64,000 nt of DNA from Torymus aiolomorphi (lineage: Eukaryota; Arthropoda; Insecta; Hymenoptera; Torymidae), in the NCBI GenBank assembly GCA_036365515.1, contig CM070873.1, forward strand, positions 180,186,104 through 180,250,103, written 5' to 3'. This document shows, one piece after another, positions 1 to 9,658 of this stretch. Numbering within the stretch: the first letter of the stretch is position 1; each line of letters starts with the position of its first letter. The position numbers and the translations under genes were made by a program. The notes beneath the pieces were generated by a model. It was not told the DNA's origin, did not search any database, and worked only from the letters and a program-made list of their open reading frames with translations.

Positions 1-112
1 TTTTTTTTTTTTCCCGTTTGAAGAGGCTCTTCAAAACCGGAGAAACTCTTCAAAACCGGTATATAATATCTCGAAAAACTCTCCAAAACCGATAAAAGAC
101 ATAAATAAGGAT

Positions 113-424
113 ATATAAACATATATAAGTATATATAACTATATACGAATTATTTTTTCGCAGGAATCTTTTCACTTATGTAATGAAAATGGATTATTAT
201 TCCAATATAATTGTAATATAAAATGGATACAACTTGTATGTAATGTACAAGTTGTATTCTGTACTAATTTTTTCATAAAGTTGTACGCTTTATTATGGTA
301 ATTAAAGGGAATATTACAATAACAAAAAATTATTTAGATTAATTTGAATCAAAATAATTATTTTTTTATTTTTATATATGATTCGTGTTTTAACTTATTA
401 TTATTTTAATTAAACATTTCATGT
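113..424. repeat. Direct repeat, left copy (0.3 kb AT-rich)
   Basis: This AT-rich block recurs almost identically at 1250-1561, in the same orientation and about 1.14 kb downstream. Both copies share an initial stretch of TATA-like steps, the phrase TTTTTTCGCAGGAAT, and an end in AACATTTCAT. The block between the copies holds a palindrome and a CA microsatellite. The arrangement could be a small LTR-like element or a local duplication. I see no clear TG...CA boundary on both copies and no coding potential. Confidence 0.75.
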
Positions 425-459
425 TAACGTTACTAAAGAAATATATATATATATATATA

Positions 460-876
460 TTATGTCTCTATGTCACTATGTATAAATAAGTATATAAGTA
501 TATACGACTAAATATCATTTTACACGGGGTCTACAAGAAATTCAACTAAAAAGATAATCCTAGGACAAATTAATAATTATGCATGGCGATACATGTTCAT
601 GTATTATGGTATACAATTTCATATATCAATATATAATTATGCATAACTTTATATGATTACGTATTGTATATAAACCTTTTAGTGATTGTATTATTCATAC
701 AATTATATATTGATATATAAAAATGTATACCATAATACATGAACATGTATCGCCATGCATAATTATTAATTTGACCTAAGATTATCTTTTTAGTAGAGTT
801 TCTTGTAGACCTCGTGCAAAATGATATTCAGTCGTATATACTAATATACTTAATTATACATAGCGACATAGACATA

Positions 877-879
<3 letters not shown>
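460..879. repeat. Foldback (long inverted repeat), AT-rich
   Basis: The two halves are reverse complements over about 180 bases each: the left half from 460 and the right half ending near 879, meeting around 665. Landmarks shared in opposite orientation are TATGTCTCTATGTC on the left against GACATAGACATA on the right, and GCATGGCGATACATG against CATGTATCGCCATGC. It has no ORF and looks like a non-autonomous foldback or MITE. It is flanked by an AT run on the left and the CA microsatellite on the right. Confidence 0.8.
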
Positions 880-924
<45 letters not shown>

Positions 925-1020
925 ATACACACACCCACACTCAGACCCACACCTACACCCACACCCACGCACGCACGCACGCAAGCACGCACGCACGCAC
1001 ACACACACACACACACACAC
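880..1020. repeat. CA/GCAC microsatellite
   Basis: A long (CA)n run merges into CACGCACG repeats and then back to (CA)n. Short reading frames across it are artefacts of the dinucleotide repeat. Confidence 0.95.
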
Positions 1021-1025
1021 TTATC

Positions 1026-1240
1026 GGGGTTTATGTAGCCCAAAACTGTATATTAGTACCTATAGCCCAGAGTGCCCTATGGCAAGTGACTAATGAAATA
1101 ATGGACCATGGGGTTATAGACTCTAGGTTGGGCCACATAAACCCCTATATTGAGAAATATTATGAAGCCCGGGCTGCATAATCAAAATCGGGCTCGATAA
1201 ACCCCTATATATAGAAAAACGGGCTTTATAAACCCCTTTC
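1026..1240. repeat. Short inverted-repeat block with GGGCT..ATAAACCCC motifs
   Basis: The block opens with GGGGTTTATGTAGCCC and closes with GGGCTTTATAAACCCC, which are near reverse complements. Variants of the same motif (GGGCTCGATAAACCCC, GGCCACATAAACCCC) occur between them. It is non-coding and could be a small MITE. Confidence 0.5.
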
Positions 1241-1249
1241 GAGAAATGT

Positions 1250-1561
1250 ATATAAACATATATAAGTATATATAACTATATACGAATTATTTTTTCGCAG
1301 GAATTTCTTTTCACTTACGTAATGAAAATGGATTATTATTCCAATATAATTGTAATATATAAAATGGATACAACTTGTATGTAATGTACAAGTTGTATTC
1401 TGTACTATTTTTTCATAAAGTTGTACGCTTTATTATGGTAATTAACGGGAATATTACAATAACAAAAATTATTTAGATTAATTTGAATAAAAATAATTAT
1501 TTTTTTATTTTTATATATGATTCGTGTTTTAACTTATTATTATTTTAATTTAACATTTCAT
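1250..1561. repeat. Direct repeat, right copy (0.3 kb AT-rich)
   Basis: This is the second copy of the block at 113-424, with only scattered small differences such as AATTTCTTTT for AATCTTTT. From 1562 to 1861 the sequence is AT-rich with no gene or repeat that I recognise, up to the abrupt GC rise where the Gypsy remnant begins. Confidence 0.75.
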
Positions 1562-1934
1562 AGAAGAAAAATTTGAAAATTATTGTTTAAACAAATGAAT
1601 TTTACAATTCTGTCAGCTGATTTGCTATCAGCGATCCGAAAACCCCATACAAATCTATTCAGCTTGTTTGGGTAACAGCCCAGCTTCTTCTGATCATTAA
1701 AAAAAAGTAAATTTTTATATATTGATCTTGGTCTGACCTTGAAAATTTTTTAAACATTTTATCTACAATTTTCCCTCAAAGTACTTATTATAACCTTCAT
1801 TTTAAGAGTATCCCCATCCCAATCGGTCAGTTCCAAAAGAAGATATTTTATTTTGTCCAGACATGTTCATTTGGGCCCACTGTGCGGCGGTCGCCGACAA
1901 CGAGGCATGGAAACTCGTCGTGCCTCAGGAGCAT

Positions 1935-3356
1935 CGTCGCGAAGTGCTCCACGAATCACACGATGATCCGACCGCCGGGCACCAAGATCGAGAAAAAACG
2001 TATTAGCGCGCGGCCAGATTATATTACTGGCCGAAAATGTATCACGCAGCGAGGAAGTACGTGAAACATTGCCAAGTGTGCCACCAGACAAAGGCGGAGC
2101 AAAGACCGCCAGCGGGTCTGATGGGATAGCGAGTTATCGATGGGCCATGGCAAGTAGTTGCGGGAGATGTAACCGGACCGTCCGTGAGAAGTAAACTCGG
2201 GTACGAGTATATCTTGGTGTTCCAAGACCTCTTTACCCGCTGGGTAGAGTGCTTGCCCATACACAAAGCGAATGCGAAGACCATCTTGAAGGAGTTCAAG
2301 GAGAGAGTGATTCTTCGATTCGGCACTCCGCAGGTATTCTTGTCCGATAACGGCACAGAATTCAAAAATAAAGTCGTGGACGAATACCTCGCCGACGTCC
2401 ATCACTCGACTACCCCGCCGTATCACCCTCAGGCAAACCCCGTGGAGAGGGTAAATCGGACGTTAAAGACCCGCTTAGTCGCGTTCGTCGAGGAATCTCA
2501 CGCCGAGTGGGATCAGAAACTACAGGAGCTGATGTTCTCGTTGAACAACTCCGTGCACGCCTCGACCGGCGTGAGCCTGGCCGCCCTCAATTACGGCAGA
2601 CAGCCGCTTCTCCCGGCGACAGCTCGCCGCGAGCAAGAGCGCGACGCCCTTAAGCAACGAGAACGCGAGGCGGGTACGTGGGCGGAGCGCCTGCATGATA
2701 TGGATAGCCTGCGAAAGAGGGCTGCCGCACAAATTGCCGACGAGCATCGGCGACAAGCGGCATACTACAATGCGCGTCAGAGAGAAGTATCCTACGGGGT
2801 AGGAGACCTCGTCTTGAAAAGGAACCGAGTCCTTTCCTCAGCAGCGCAAGGGATATCGGCGAAGCTAGCGCCGAAGTACGCCGGTTCACTGAAGGTGACT
2901 GAGATAACAGGCTCCAATACGGTAAGAGTAATAGACGAGAAGGATGCAAGCAAGGAGATCCTGCATGTTTCTCACCTCAAGCCTTACGACGAAGAAAGCA
3001 GCGACGAAACGGGCGAAGAAGTCGACGACGTCGAGGATCCGCAACCGCCGAGGGAAGACGTAAGCGTCCCGGTGATGAGCGACCCACCGGAGGCCGGCGG
3101 AGCGCCGCCGGGCGATGCGCATCCCGTCGAAAAAAGTCCTCGGGGACGTCCGCGTAAAACGGTTCGCGTCGTGGTTCGCGCGGTTCCCGGTAAAACGCGC
3201 GCGACAGCTAAGGTTAACCTCGGGACGGAGAAACCCCGGGGCCGACCGAATGGTTCCGCGAAGCGACAGGAACCGAGGTCGCACCTAGATGCCTCACCGC
3301 GGTCGACTCGCGCGCAGCGGAGTGCGAGAGTGTTAGGCAAGTTCGGGAGTCGTTAG
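1935..3356 (+). pseudogene. Ty3/Gypsy integrase (end of pol), two in-frame stops
   Basis: Integrase inserts retrotransposon cDNA into the host chromosome. In a single frame the sequence runs from a zinc-binding HHCC region (His residues in VLHESHDDPTAGH, Cys in HCQVCHQT) into the catalytic core and a GPY-type C-terminal module. The frame is broken by TAG at 2004-2006 and again at 2127-2129; after the second stop it is open to 3356. Catalytic acids visible are D at 2166 (GDVTG), D at 2346 (LSDNGTE) and E at 2445 (PVERVNR). The D-E spacing is 32 residues, a little short of the usual 34-35. The tail after residue 250 is acidic, then basic, with two AT-hook-like RGRP motifs. A splice acceptor and another ORF follow within 50 bases. 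Confidence 0.85.
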
Positions 3357-3387
3357 CGACTCCGACTAATGCACCGTTTCGCTCGGG

Positions 3388-3402
3388 CTCTTTTTGTTAC
3401 AG
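3388..3402 (+). promoter_or_regulatory. Putative 3' splice acceptor before third ORF
   Basis: A pyrimidine-rich run (CTCTTTTTGTTACAG) ends in AG exactly at the ATG at 3403. In errantiviruses the env gene in this position is expressed from a spliced RNA, so this site suggests that the downstream ORF was made the same way. This is inference from position and sequence only. Confidence 0.5.
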
Positions 3403-4305
3403 ATGGCTGAGAAATCACCGGTGCCGAGCACCGAGGGCAGTGCCCTCGACACTGAGGCGATGGTGCGCGGGGTTCTGCGGGCCATCGAGCAGCTCGGACG
3501 AGCTGAGTTCATTCGCCCGTCTTCGGTGGTGCTGGAGCAGCTGCCACAGGCGGTCGGAGCCCTAGCGCTTCCTCGTCCACCCACCGCGTCCCGAGCGTCG
3601 CCGTTCCTGCGGCGACCGAGGGATGCCCTCGCCGTCACAGCCGGAGAGGACGCGACCGCCACGGAGGACGTCCAGACAGGCCCGGCGGCCCCGATCGCCG
3701 AGGGACGGGGACCAGTGGTCCCCGCGGCTACGGAGCCGACTGCGGCCGAACCGGCTCCACCATCGCCGATGCTGGCCCGCTGGGGGTCGTTGGAGCGCCT
3801 CCTGGAGAGGGCGCGCACTTCCAGTCGCCAGGCCTGGGCGGCGGAAGGCGAGGCGATCCAGGCCTGGGATCGATTCCTCGCCGAGACACCTTACGGCCGT
3901 GAACTCGCCGGGCCCTGGGCGGCCCGCATTGAGGGCCTGAGAGAGGAGCAGGACCTCCTTTACGCGGCCCGGCGCGCCCAGAAGGAGCGCCGTGCAGCCG
4001 AAGAGGCGGCGGCCCGTGCCGGGGAGAAGCGGCCGAAGAAAGGCGGAGAGAGGCCGTCCGCAGAGCCGGGGAAGCGACGGTCGCGATGGTGCCGGCCACG
4101 GCGCTACGGTAGGTCGCGTCGTCGATGCCCCCACACCCGCATCGCGAGCAACCGAGAGGCGATGCCGCACCTGCGGCGTAAGGATCCCGTCGCCGCTGCT
4201 ACTACTGCGGACGACCGGGTGTGTCAACGGACTCGAAGTGCCCGAACGCCGCCCGCCATGAGAAGACACGGCCGTGGTTCCACAACCGGGAGTAGCCTCG
4301 GCTGA
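3403..4305 (+). CDS. Third ORF of the Gypsy element (unknown; degraded zinc-knuckle end)
   Basis: The ORF opens 47 bases after the pol stop. I chose ATG 3403 over 3394 because it directly follows a splice-acceptor-like CAG. The predicted product is about 300 residues with an Ala/Pro/Arg-rich N-terminal half and a charged, probably helical stretch (about residues 125-215) rich in Glu, Ala and Arg. It shows no signal peptide or membrane segment, so it is not an Env despite its position. In a different frame, at 4197-4250, the DNA reads CYYCGRPGVSTDSKC, close to a Gag zinc knuckle with the His replaced by Val. That suggests the original protein ended in a nucleic-acid-binding knuckle and was later frameshifted. 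I do not recognise the family. It could be a relocated Gag-like or accessory nucleic-acid-binding protein. Confidence 0.5.
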   Translation: MAEKSPVPSTEGSALDTEAMVRGVLRAIEQLGRAEFIRPSSVVLEQLPQAVGALALPRPPTASRASPFLRRPRDALAVTAGEDATATEDVQTGPAAPIAEGRGPVVPAATEPTAAEPAPPSPMLARWGSLERLLERARTSSRQAWAAEGEAIQAWDRFLAETPYGRELAGPWAARIEGLREEQDLLYAARRAQKERRAAEEAAARAGEKRPKKGGERPSAEPGKRRSRWCRPRRYGRSRRRCPHTRIASNREAMPHLRRKDPVAAATTADDRVCQRTRSARTPPAMRRHGRGSTTGSSLG

Positions 4306-4503
4306 AATTCCCTCCAACCCGGGTGTAAGCCCCATCTTCGGGGAGAATAAAGAGAGGGGTTAGCTTCGTTACTTTTTCTTGTATACGACTATCATATTAT
4401 TCTGCTCTCGCACCCTCACCCCTTTTCAGGAGAACCCGCGCTGCCGTTGAAGAGGCCGAACGCGAGGTAGCAGAGCAGAGCCTCCGAGGGACAGTCCGCG
4501 TCT

Positions 4504-4513
4504 GGGCGGGGGG
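4504..4513 (+). promoter_or_regulatory. Polypurine tract
   Basis: The G-rich run GGGCGGGGGG ends immediately before the LTR start TGTAAC. This is where the plus-strand primer of an LTR retrotransposon is expected. Confidence 0.7.
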
Positions 4514-5680
4514 TGTAACGGCCTGCGCGTGTACGCGTGCGGGTATGCGTGTATCGGTGTGCGTGAACGAGACATGAGGCGAGGCTCGGCACACTGCGTC
4601 GGCACACACAGATACCCGAAAAGTAAACATCTCTCAACCTTGCGCGAAGGACAAGGCCGAGAGATGCTTGTGCGTGCCGACGAAGCACCAGGCGATTAGT
4701 ATCGTTTCGGCCATTGCCGCGAGCAATAGCCCGCATTGTGAGAGAGAGAGAAGAGTGCGAGCGTGCCGAGGTAGTGCACGCGAGTGCAATCAAGTGCCGT
4801 AGAGTGAGTGAGAGAGAGGGAGAGCGCTGTCAGAGTCGCGGCCGATCCACTGCGGCGAAGGCCGGACTGCCAGCGAAGGAGAGAGAGAGAGAAGAGGGGA
4901 CGCCGCCGGCAGCATACACCGCGGAGAGAGAGAGAGAGACGCCGCCGGCAGCCGACACAGCGAAGGAGAGACAGTGGCACGGCTGCCCGAGCCGCCCCGC
5001 CAATCCTTCGCGGACGCCGCTGCGCCCGTAAGGTAAGCCCTGGCCATGCGAACGCGCGCTCTTCCCGCGGACGACGGGCGTCCGGAGAGCGACCCCCGCG
5101 CGAGCGAGCGAGGCTCACCGACGCGCGCGTGAGTGTCGATCGCGCGCGGCGATCGACCAATGTCGGTGCGAGCCGCTTCTCCGAGTACGTGTGTGCGATC
5201 GCGCGCACATGTACATAGCGTGCGCGGGCGCACCACCCATATCGGCGCGTATAAAGGATACGCGCTGCGTGTATTAAACTTATTAAGCCCGAGGGGCAAT
5301 AAAGTTACAGTGTTTTGTTAAATTCGAGTACGCGTGTGATTGACGCGTCGTTCCCTTCCCTTTTCCACGTCGGTGGCGCGGCGGTATAGAATACCATCGG
5401 CCTCCGCGGGCGCGAGTACGCAATACTCGCGCGTATCTGAGCAGCCGAGGAAGTACGCACGAGAGAGACAGCGCGACAGCGAAGTCGCGCGTTGTAACGC
5501 CGGTAGGTACGGCTGCCGACGAAGGCAGCCGACGGCGAACAACGGCGCGCCGGTGAGAGCGAGGGGATTTCGCCGAGAGTTGGCACGAGCCAGTGCTCGC
5601 GCCTGTCAACCGCTGCGCCGTTCATCGGCAATTCCGCTTAGGAGATTTGCGTCACTGAGGGGAAAACCTACCCCGTTACA
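4514..5680 (+). repeat. 3' LTR of Gypsy element
   Basis: The 1167-base block begins TGTAAC and ends GTTACA, a perfect inverted terminal pair, and lies directly after the polypurine tract. Inside are TATAAAGG at 5250-5257 and AATAAA at 5298-5303, which fit a promoter and a polyadenylation signal, with the R region between about 5280 and 5320. Purine GA microsatellites occur around 4740-4970. The several long overlapping reading frames here are by-products of the GC-rich, stop-poor composition. Confidence 0.8.
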
Positions 5681-6245
5681 ACTACAGTAATACTATATAA
5701 GTACTTTTTATAATGATTCAAATTATTTAATACTGAAAGTCAGACATGTTGCGGATAAAACTTATAGTAAGTTAATCTTTATCGGATATTCACTAAAAAT
5801 CATGTTTTATACTGCTTTAGATGAATTTAAAATTTAAAATTACTACTTACTGATAATGAATTAACTCGTATTGGAATTATGAAACTGGTGATTAGTATGC
5901 GATAGTACAGGTATTTAATTCAGTTGTAAGATATCAAAATGGATAATTTTTCATATGGTTCTTTTGTATGAAATATATGAAGTGTTTTTGTACAATTATT
6001 TTTTTTTTTTTTATTTCAAAAGTTCATATCAATCATATAAATTACATAGCTATTTTAATGTAAGCTTTCAATGTTTTGTTTTGTTACACTATTTTGGCCG
6101 GCTGCAATTAACAATTATTTTTCAATAGTCTTCGTACAATTATTTTTATGGAATTTATGCAAAGGCTTATCCACAACATGTCTGACTTTCAGTATTAAAT
6201 AATTTGAATCATTATAAAAAGTACTTATATAGTATTACTGTAGTT
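5680..6245. mobile_element. MITE-like inverted-repeat element (0.57 kb)
   Basis: The first 68 bases and the last 66 bases are near-perfect reverse complements, starting AACTACAGTAATAC and ending GTATTACTGTAGTT. The interior is AT-rich and non-coding. The left end coincides with the last base of the Gypsy LTR. I could not define a target duplication. Confidence 0.8.
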
Positions 6246-6604
6246 TATTATAGAAATACTTATACAATATTAAGAAAGTAGTGATTCAAGTTTAGAATGA
6301 ATTCTTGATCCATGTACCGGTAACTCTGATGTCAATCAGCTATAATATCTATTCAGAAAATTCAAAGTAAGTGAGGTTTGAGCACATTGCTAAATATATT
6401 GTATGAAGTATTCGACAAATCAAATTAGTTTTTTAATGTACATTTACTGCTAATACAAAATTTTGTAGTAAGATAAGTGACACGAAGTCTTCAAATGATA
6501 CTCAAGCACAGAATAAATAGATAACTAATTAAACTCATGTAATTGTAATTCTTTTCTGTTATAATTAAATATGTTTGCCCATACACCTTTCCTTATAACT
6601 AATA

Positions 6605-6845
6605 ATTATGTGTATTTGGTCTATACGCATTTTTGCATTATAAACAACTGTGCGTATTTCGCTTATACAAATTTTTGATATTGTAAATAATTGTGCGTAT
6701 TTCGCTTGTACGCATTTTTTATTATAAATAATTGTGCGTATTTCGCCTATACGCATTTTTGTATGATAAATAATTGTGCGCATTTCGCATATACGCATTA
6801 TTTATTATGAATAATTGTGCGTATTTCGCCTATACGCATTTTTTT
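6605..6845. repeat. Tandem array of hairpin units (about 42 bp, 6 copies)
   Basis: Six head-to-tail units of 41-43 bases each contain the short palindrome TGCGTA...TACGCA (for example TGCGTATTTCGCCTATACGC) separated by an AT-rich spacer. The units are divergent at single positions. From 6246 to 6604 and from 6846 to 6968 I see only AT-rich sequence with no gene. Confidence 0.8.
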
Positions 6846-6968
6846 ATTTACTATTTTTTTTATTACAAACACATGTCAATTTGAACGTAATTACGTTCGA
6901 GTATTTATTTACAATCACGATTTTTACTTCTAGTATAAAATTACGTGATTAGTAATACTTTAAGTTTT

Positions 6969-7075
6969 GACATGTCCAACACCTATTAGCCAAAAACTAC
7001 GGAACGCACCACCTAAATATCGTCATCAGCTTCCCCGAAGACCTGGACCACGTATTAGATGCGCCCTGATATCCA
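6969..7075. repeat. Isolated unit of the 90-bp family found at 15288-16127
   Basis: The stretch contains AAAAACTACGGAACGCACC, CATCGTCATC and GACCACGTATTA, in the same order and spacing as one unit of the right arm near 15890-15970. It sits directly beside the 172-bp tandem repeats. Confidence 0.7.
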
Positions 7076-7088
7076 AACGCAATTTCAG

Positions 7089-7600
7089 CCCCTTTGCACC
7101 ACCAAGCGAAAGGATCCGGTTCGAATTTCATATCGCCAATTTTTTTACAATGCTAGGGCAGCATCTCGAGGTAATAGCAGTCATAAATTTGTCTTAAATT
7201 AATAAACTCACGAAATATGATTTTTTCGCCGTATTTTTCATGTATTTTCCGATATTTTAGCCCCTTTGCACCACCAAGCCAAAGGATTCGGTTCGAATTT
7301 CATATCGCCAATTTTTTTTACTATGCTAGGGCAGCATCTCGAAGAAATATCAGTCATAAATTTGTCTGAAATTAATAAACTCACGAGATATGATTTTTGC
7401 GCCGTATTTTTCGTGTATTTTCCGATATTTTAGCCCCTTTACACCCCCTAAGCGAAAGGATCCGGTTCCAATTTCATATCGCCAATTTTTTTACAATGTT
7501 AGGGCAGCACCTCGAAGAAATATCAGCCATGAAATTTGTCTTAAGTTAATAAACCCTCATGATCCCAATTTTTTTTGTCATTTATTGTCTAGTCGGGGTG
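7089..7600. repeat. Tandem repeat, about 172 bp unit, nearly 3 copies
   Basis: The sequence CCCCTTTGCACCACC starts at 7089 and 7261, with a variant at 7434, giving periods of 172 and 173. Each unit also carries GGTTCGAATTTCATATCGCC (CCAA variant in the third) and GCTAGGGCAGCA. The unit is close to nucleosome-repeat length and resembles a short satellite array. Confidence 0.85.
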
Positions 7601-8049
7601 GTTTTAGGGATCATTTGGGGGATAATCACTTTGGAAATAACTTATTTTGCAGTTTGTACATGTTTTATGCGTATCTCTAAGAGATAATATCAAAAAAACC
7701 GAATTTAGAAATTTTCGATATTTCGTTCACCGTGGACGGTCATAACTTCAAACACATTTATTTGTACAGTCATGAAAAAAGTTATTAACATTTTTAAAGA
7801 GGGCTTATTGAATAGATGATTATCTACTCAATTTCCCAGTATGGAGGAAATAACTATTGTCTTGAAAATTTCTTGAAAAACACACAGAAAATGCAGTACC
7901 CACATAGCATGTAAGGTTCCGGAAGAAAGTTCCAAGGAAGCTTACAGTGGAAGGTTAATGGAACCTTCCAGGATGCTAACTGAAACTTTCAGGAAGGTTA
8001 GATTGGAAGATTTCTAAGTAAGCTTCCAGAAAGATTCCAGGAAGGAAAA

Positions 8050-8932
8050 AGAAAAAGTTCCAAATACTTAACTATGAAATATTACATGGAAGCTCTACGG
8101 AAACTTCCAAAAAGCTTACATAGAAGATTATCGAAAATGAGTACTGGAAGCTTTCGCGGAAAGCTCTTGGAAGCTAACATAAAGCTTCTAGGAAGAACAA
8201 AAGTTAAATTACATATAAAGATTACGGGAAGTTTTTTAAATACATTCCAGGAAGCTTCCTCTGGCAGTTCCAATTAAACCTTGAGAAGAGCTTTCATAGA
8301 AGATTCTAGGAAGTATTCAAGCAAGGTTCCTGACATATAAATAAAGCCACTTGCCTAAAGTTATAACGGAAGCTTCCGGCTAGATTCCGAAGTAACCTTT
8401 TTAGGAAGCTTCCAGAAAACGTTAGGAAAGAAAACAGAAAGGTTCCAAAAGTGCTACGGTGAAATGTTACTCAAAATTTACGAGAAAGTTTCCATGAATC
8501 TTACATAAACGATTACTGAAATGAGCACTGGAAGCTTCGCGGAAGGCTCTTGGAAGCTAACATAAAGCTTCTAGGAAGAATAAAAGTTAAATTACATATA
8601 AAGATTACGTGAAGCTTTTGAAATATATTCCAGGAAGCTTCCTCTGGAAGTTCCAATTAAAACTTGAGGAAAGCTTTAATGGAAGATTCTACGAAGTATT
8701 CAAGCAAGGTTCCTGACATATAAATAAAGCCACTGGCCTAAAGTTATAACGGAAGCTTCCAGCTAGATTCCAGAGTAACCTTTTTAGGGAGCTTCCAGAA
8801 ACCGTTAGAGAAGACTAACAGAAAGGTTCCAAAAGTGCTACGGTGAAATGTTACTCAAAATTTACGAGAAAGCTTTCATCAAGCTTACATAAACGATTAC
8901 TGAAATGAGCACTGGAAGCTTCGCTGAAGGCT
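8050..8932. repeat. Tandem repeat, 384 bp unit, rich in GGAAGCTTCC
   Basis: The phrase GAGTACTGGAAGC at 8139 recurs (GAGCACTGGAAGC) at 8523 and 8907, an exact 384-base period, and the sequence between follows the same order. Units are packed with the motif GGAAGCTT(CC). More degenerate versions of the motif extend left to about 7910. The array stops abruptly at 8932, inside a unit, where a different element begins. From 7601 to 7909 nothing else is recognisable. Confidence 0.85.
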
Positions 8933-8933
8933 A

Positions 8934-9658
8934 TGTACTGTATCTTTGGTTATGCTGGCAGCAGCTACCATCGTGACAGGCGTCGTGGGCGTCGTGGCGA
9001 AAGCTGTCGCTGCTACCTCTGCTCCTTACGTACGATCCCGTCCGGCCGTATCCTTCCTTCCTGAGCCCCCTGCTGTTGCTGCTGCAGGTTCACTACCTCT
9101 TCTCAGTAGTTATCTGACTTCACTTGCACACAATCACAAGCGCACCTCGTGCGTACGCGCTCGCTCGCAGCCAAGAATCCGAGACACCTTCACCTAACAC
9201 ATGCGTGAATGCGTCTCGCGATAACGGAGCTGCGACCCGTCAAAGTGAGGTTATGGCTGTGCGGTACGCGGCGCCCACCTCGTGGGTGTGCGATGCACGC
9301 GGTGCGAACCAGGGTATAGGTACCGTACCTCGTCGTCTTCGTGATGATAGTTAACCACAGCTATAAAACTGATTTCTTGTCACTGTGTTCTTTGTCACTG
9401 TTTCACAAGCAACTTTGGCATCTGGATCTTGTTTGTAGTTAACTCCAATAAAGCATCACTAAACTGGTCGCATATTTTGTCTGGGTGTCCTCGCCAACGG
9501 ATTCGGCGGTGAAGGGGAAGCTCTTTTCTTACACTGCAGCTCTATTGCTGCTTCTCTGATCGTAGTGTTCGTAGTTGTCGCCGTTGTCGTCGGCCTCCTA
9601 ATATCCAGCCGCGCGGTGCAGACTGTGCAGAGTCGGCACAGTCGACGACAGCTGTTAC
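8934..9658 (+). repeat. Candidate LTR (solo or 5' LTR)
   Basis: The left edge is set independently by the interruption of the 384-bp repeat just before TGTACTG. The proposed right edge is GTTACA at 9653-9658. Inside are CTATAAAAC near 9361 and AATAAAGC near 9449, positioned like an LTR promoter and poly(A) signal. No second copy and no coding domain follow, so this may be a solo LTR or a truncated 5' end. The right boundary is uncertain. Confidence 0.4.

Larger units (their letters stand above)
1862..5680 (+). mobile_element. Ty3/Gypsy-type LTR retrotransposon, 5'-truncated
   Basis: A sharp rise in GC content at about 1862 marks the start of this element. It retains the end of pol (integrase), a third ORF, a G-rich polypurine tract and one complete 3' LTR. 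Protease, reverse transcriptase, RNase H and the 5' LTR are absent, so the copy is dead. The integrase carries the PQANPVERVNR signature seen in many insect Ty3/Gypsy elements. No target duplication can be checked because the 5' end is missing. Confidence 0.85.

Noticed and set aside
814..1043. Two overlapping ORFs rich in His/Thr and Cys/Val
   Set aside because: They are translations of the CA microsatellite.
2019..2426. 135-residue minus-strand ORF opposite integrase
   Set aside because: It is antisense to a clear integrase frame and has no recognisable domain.
3562..4335. 257-residue minus-strand ORF opposite the third Gypsy ORF
   Set aside because: GC-rich sequence gives stop-poor frames on both strands; no motif supports it.
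4696..5690. Six overlapping Arg/Ser-rich ORFs
   Set aside because: They lie inside an LTR with TATA and AATAAA signals and arise from GA/CT repeats.
6605..6845. CRISPR-like array (regular palindromic repeats)
   Set aside because: Spacers are near-identical AT-rich remnants of the same unit, not unique sequences, and the context is eukaryotic.
8074..8277. Mirror-image ORFs on both strands (67 and 63 residues)
   Set aside because: Artefact of the palindromic GGAAGCTTCC tandem repeat.
8946..9354. Ala/Val-rich and Arg-rich ORFs
   Set aside because: They fall in a putative LTR and show no domain or codon pattern of a gene.
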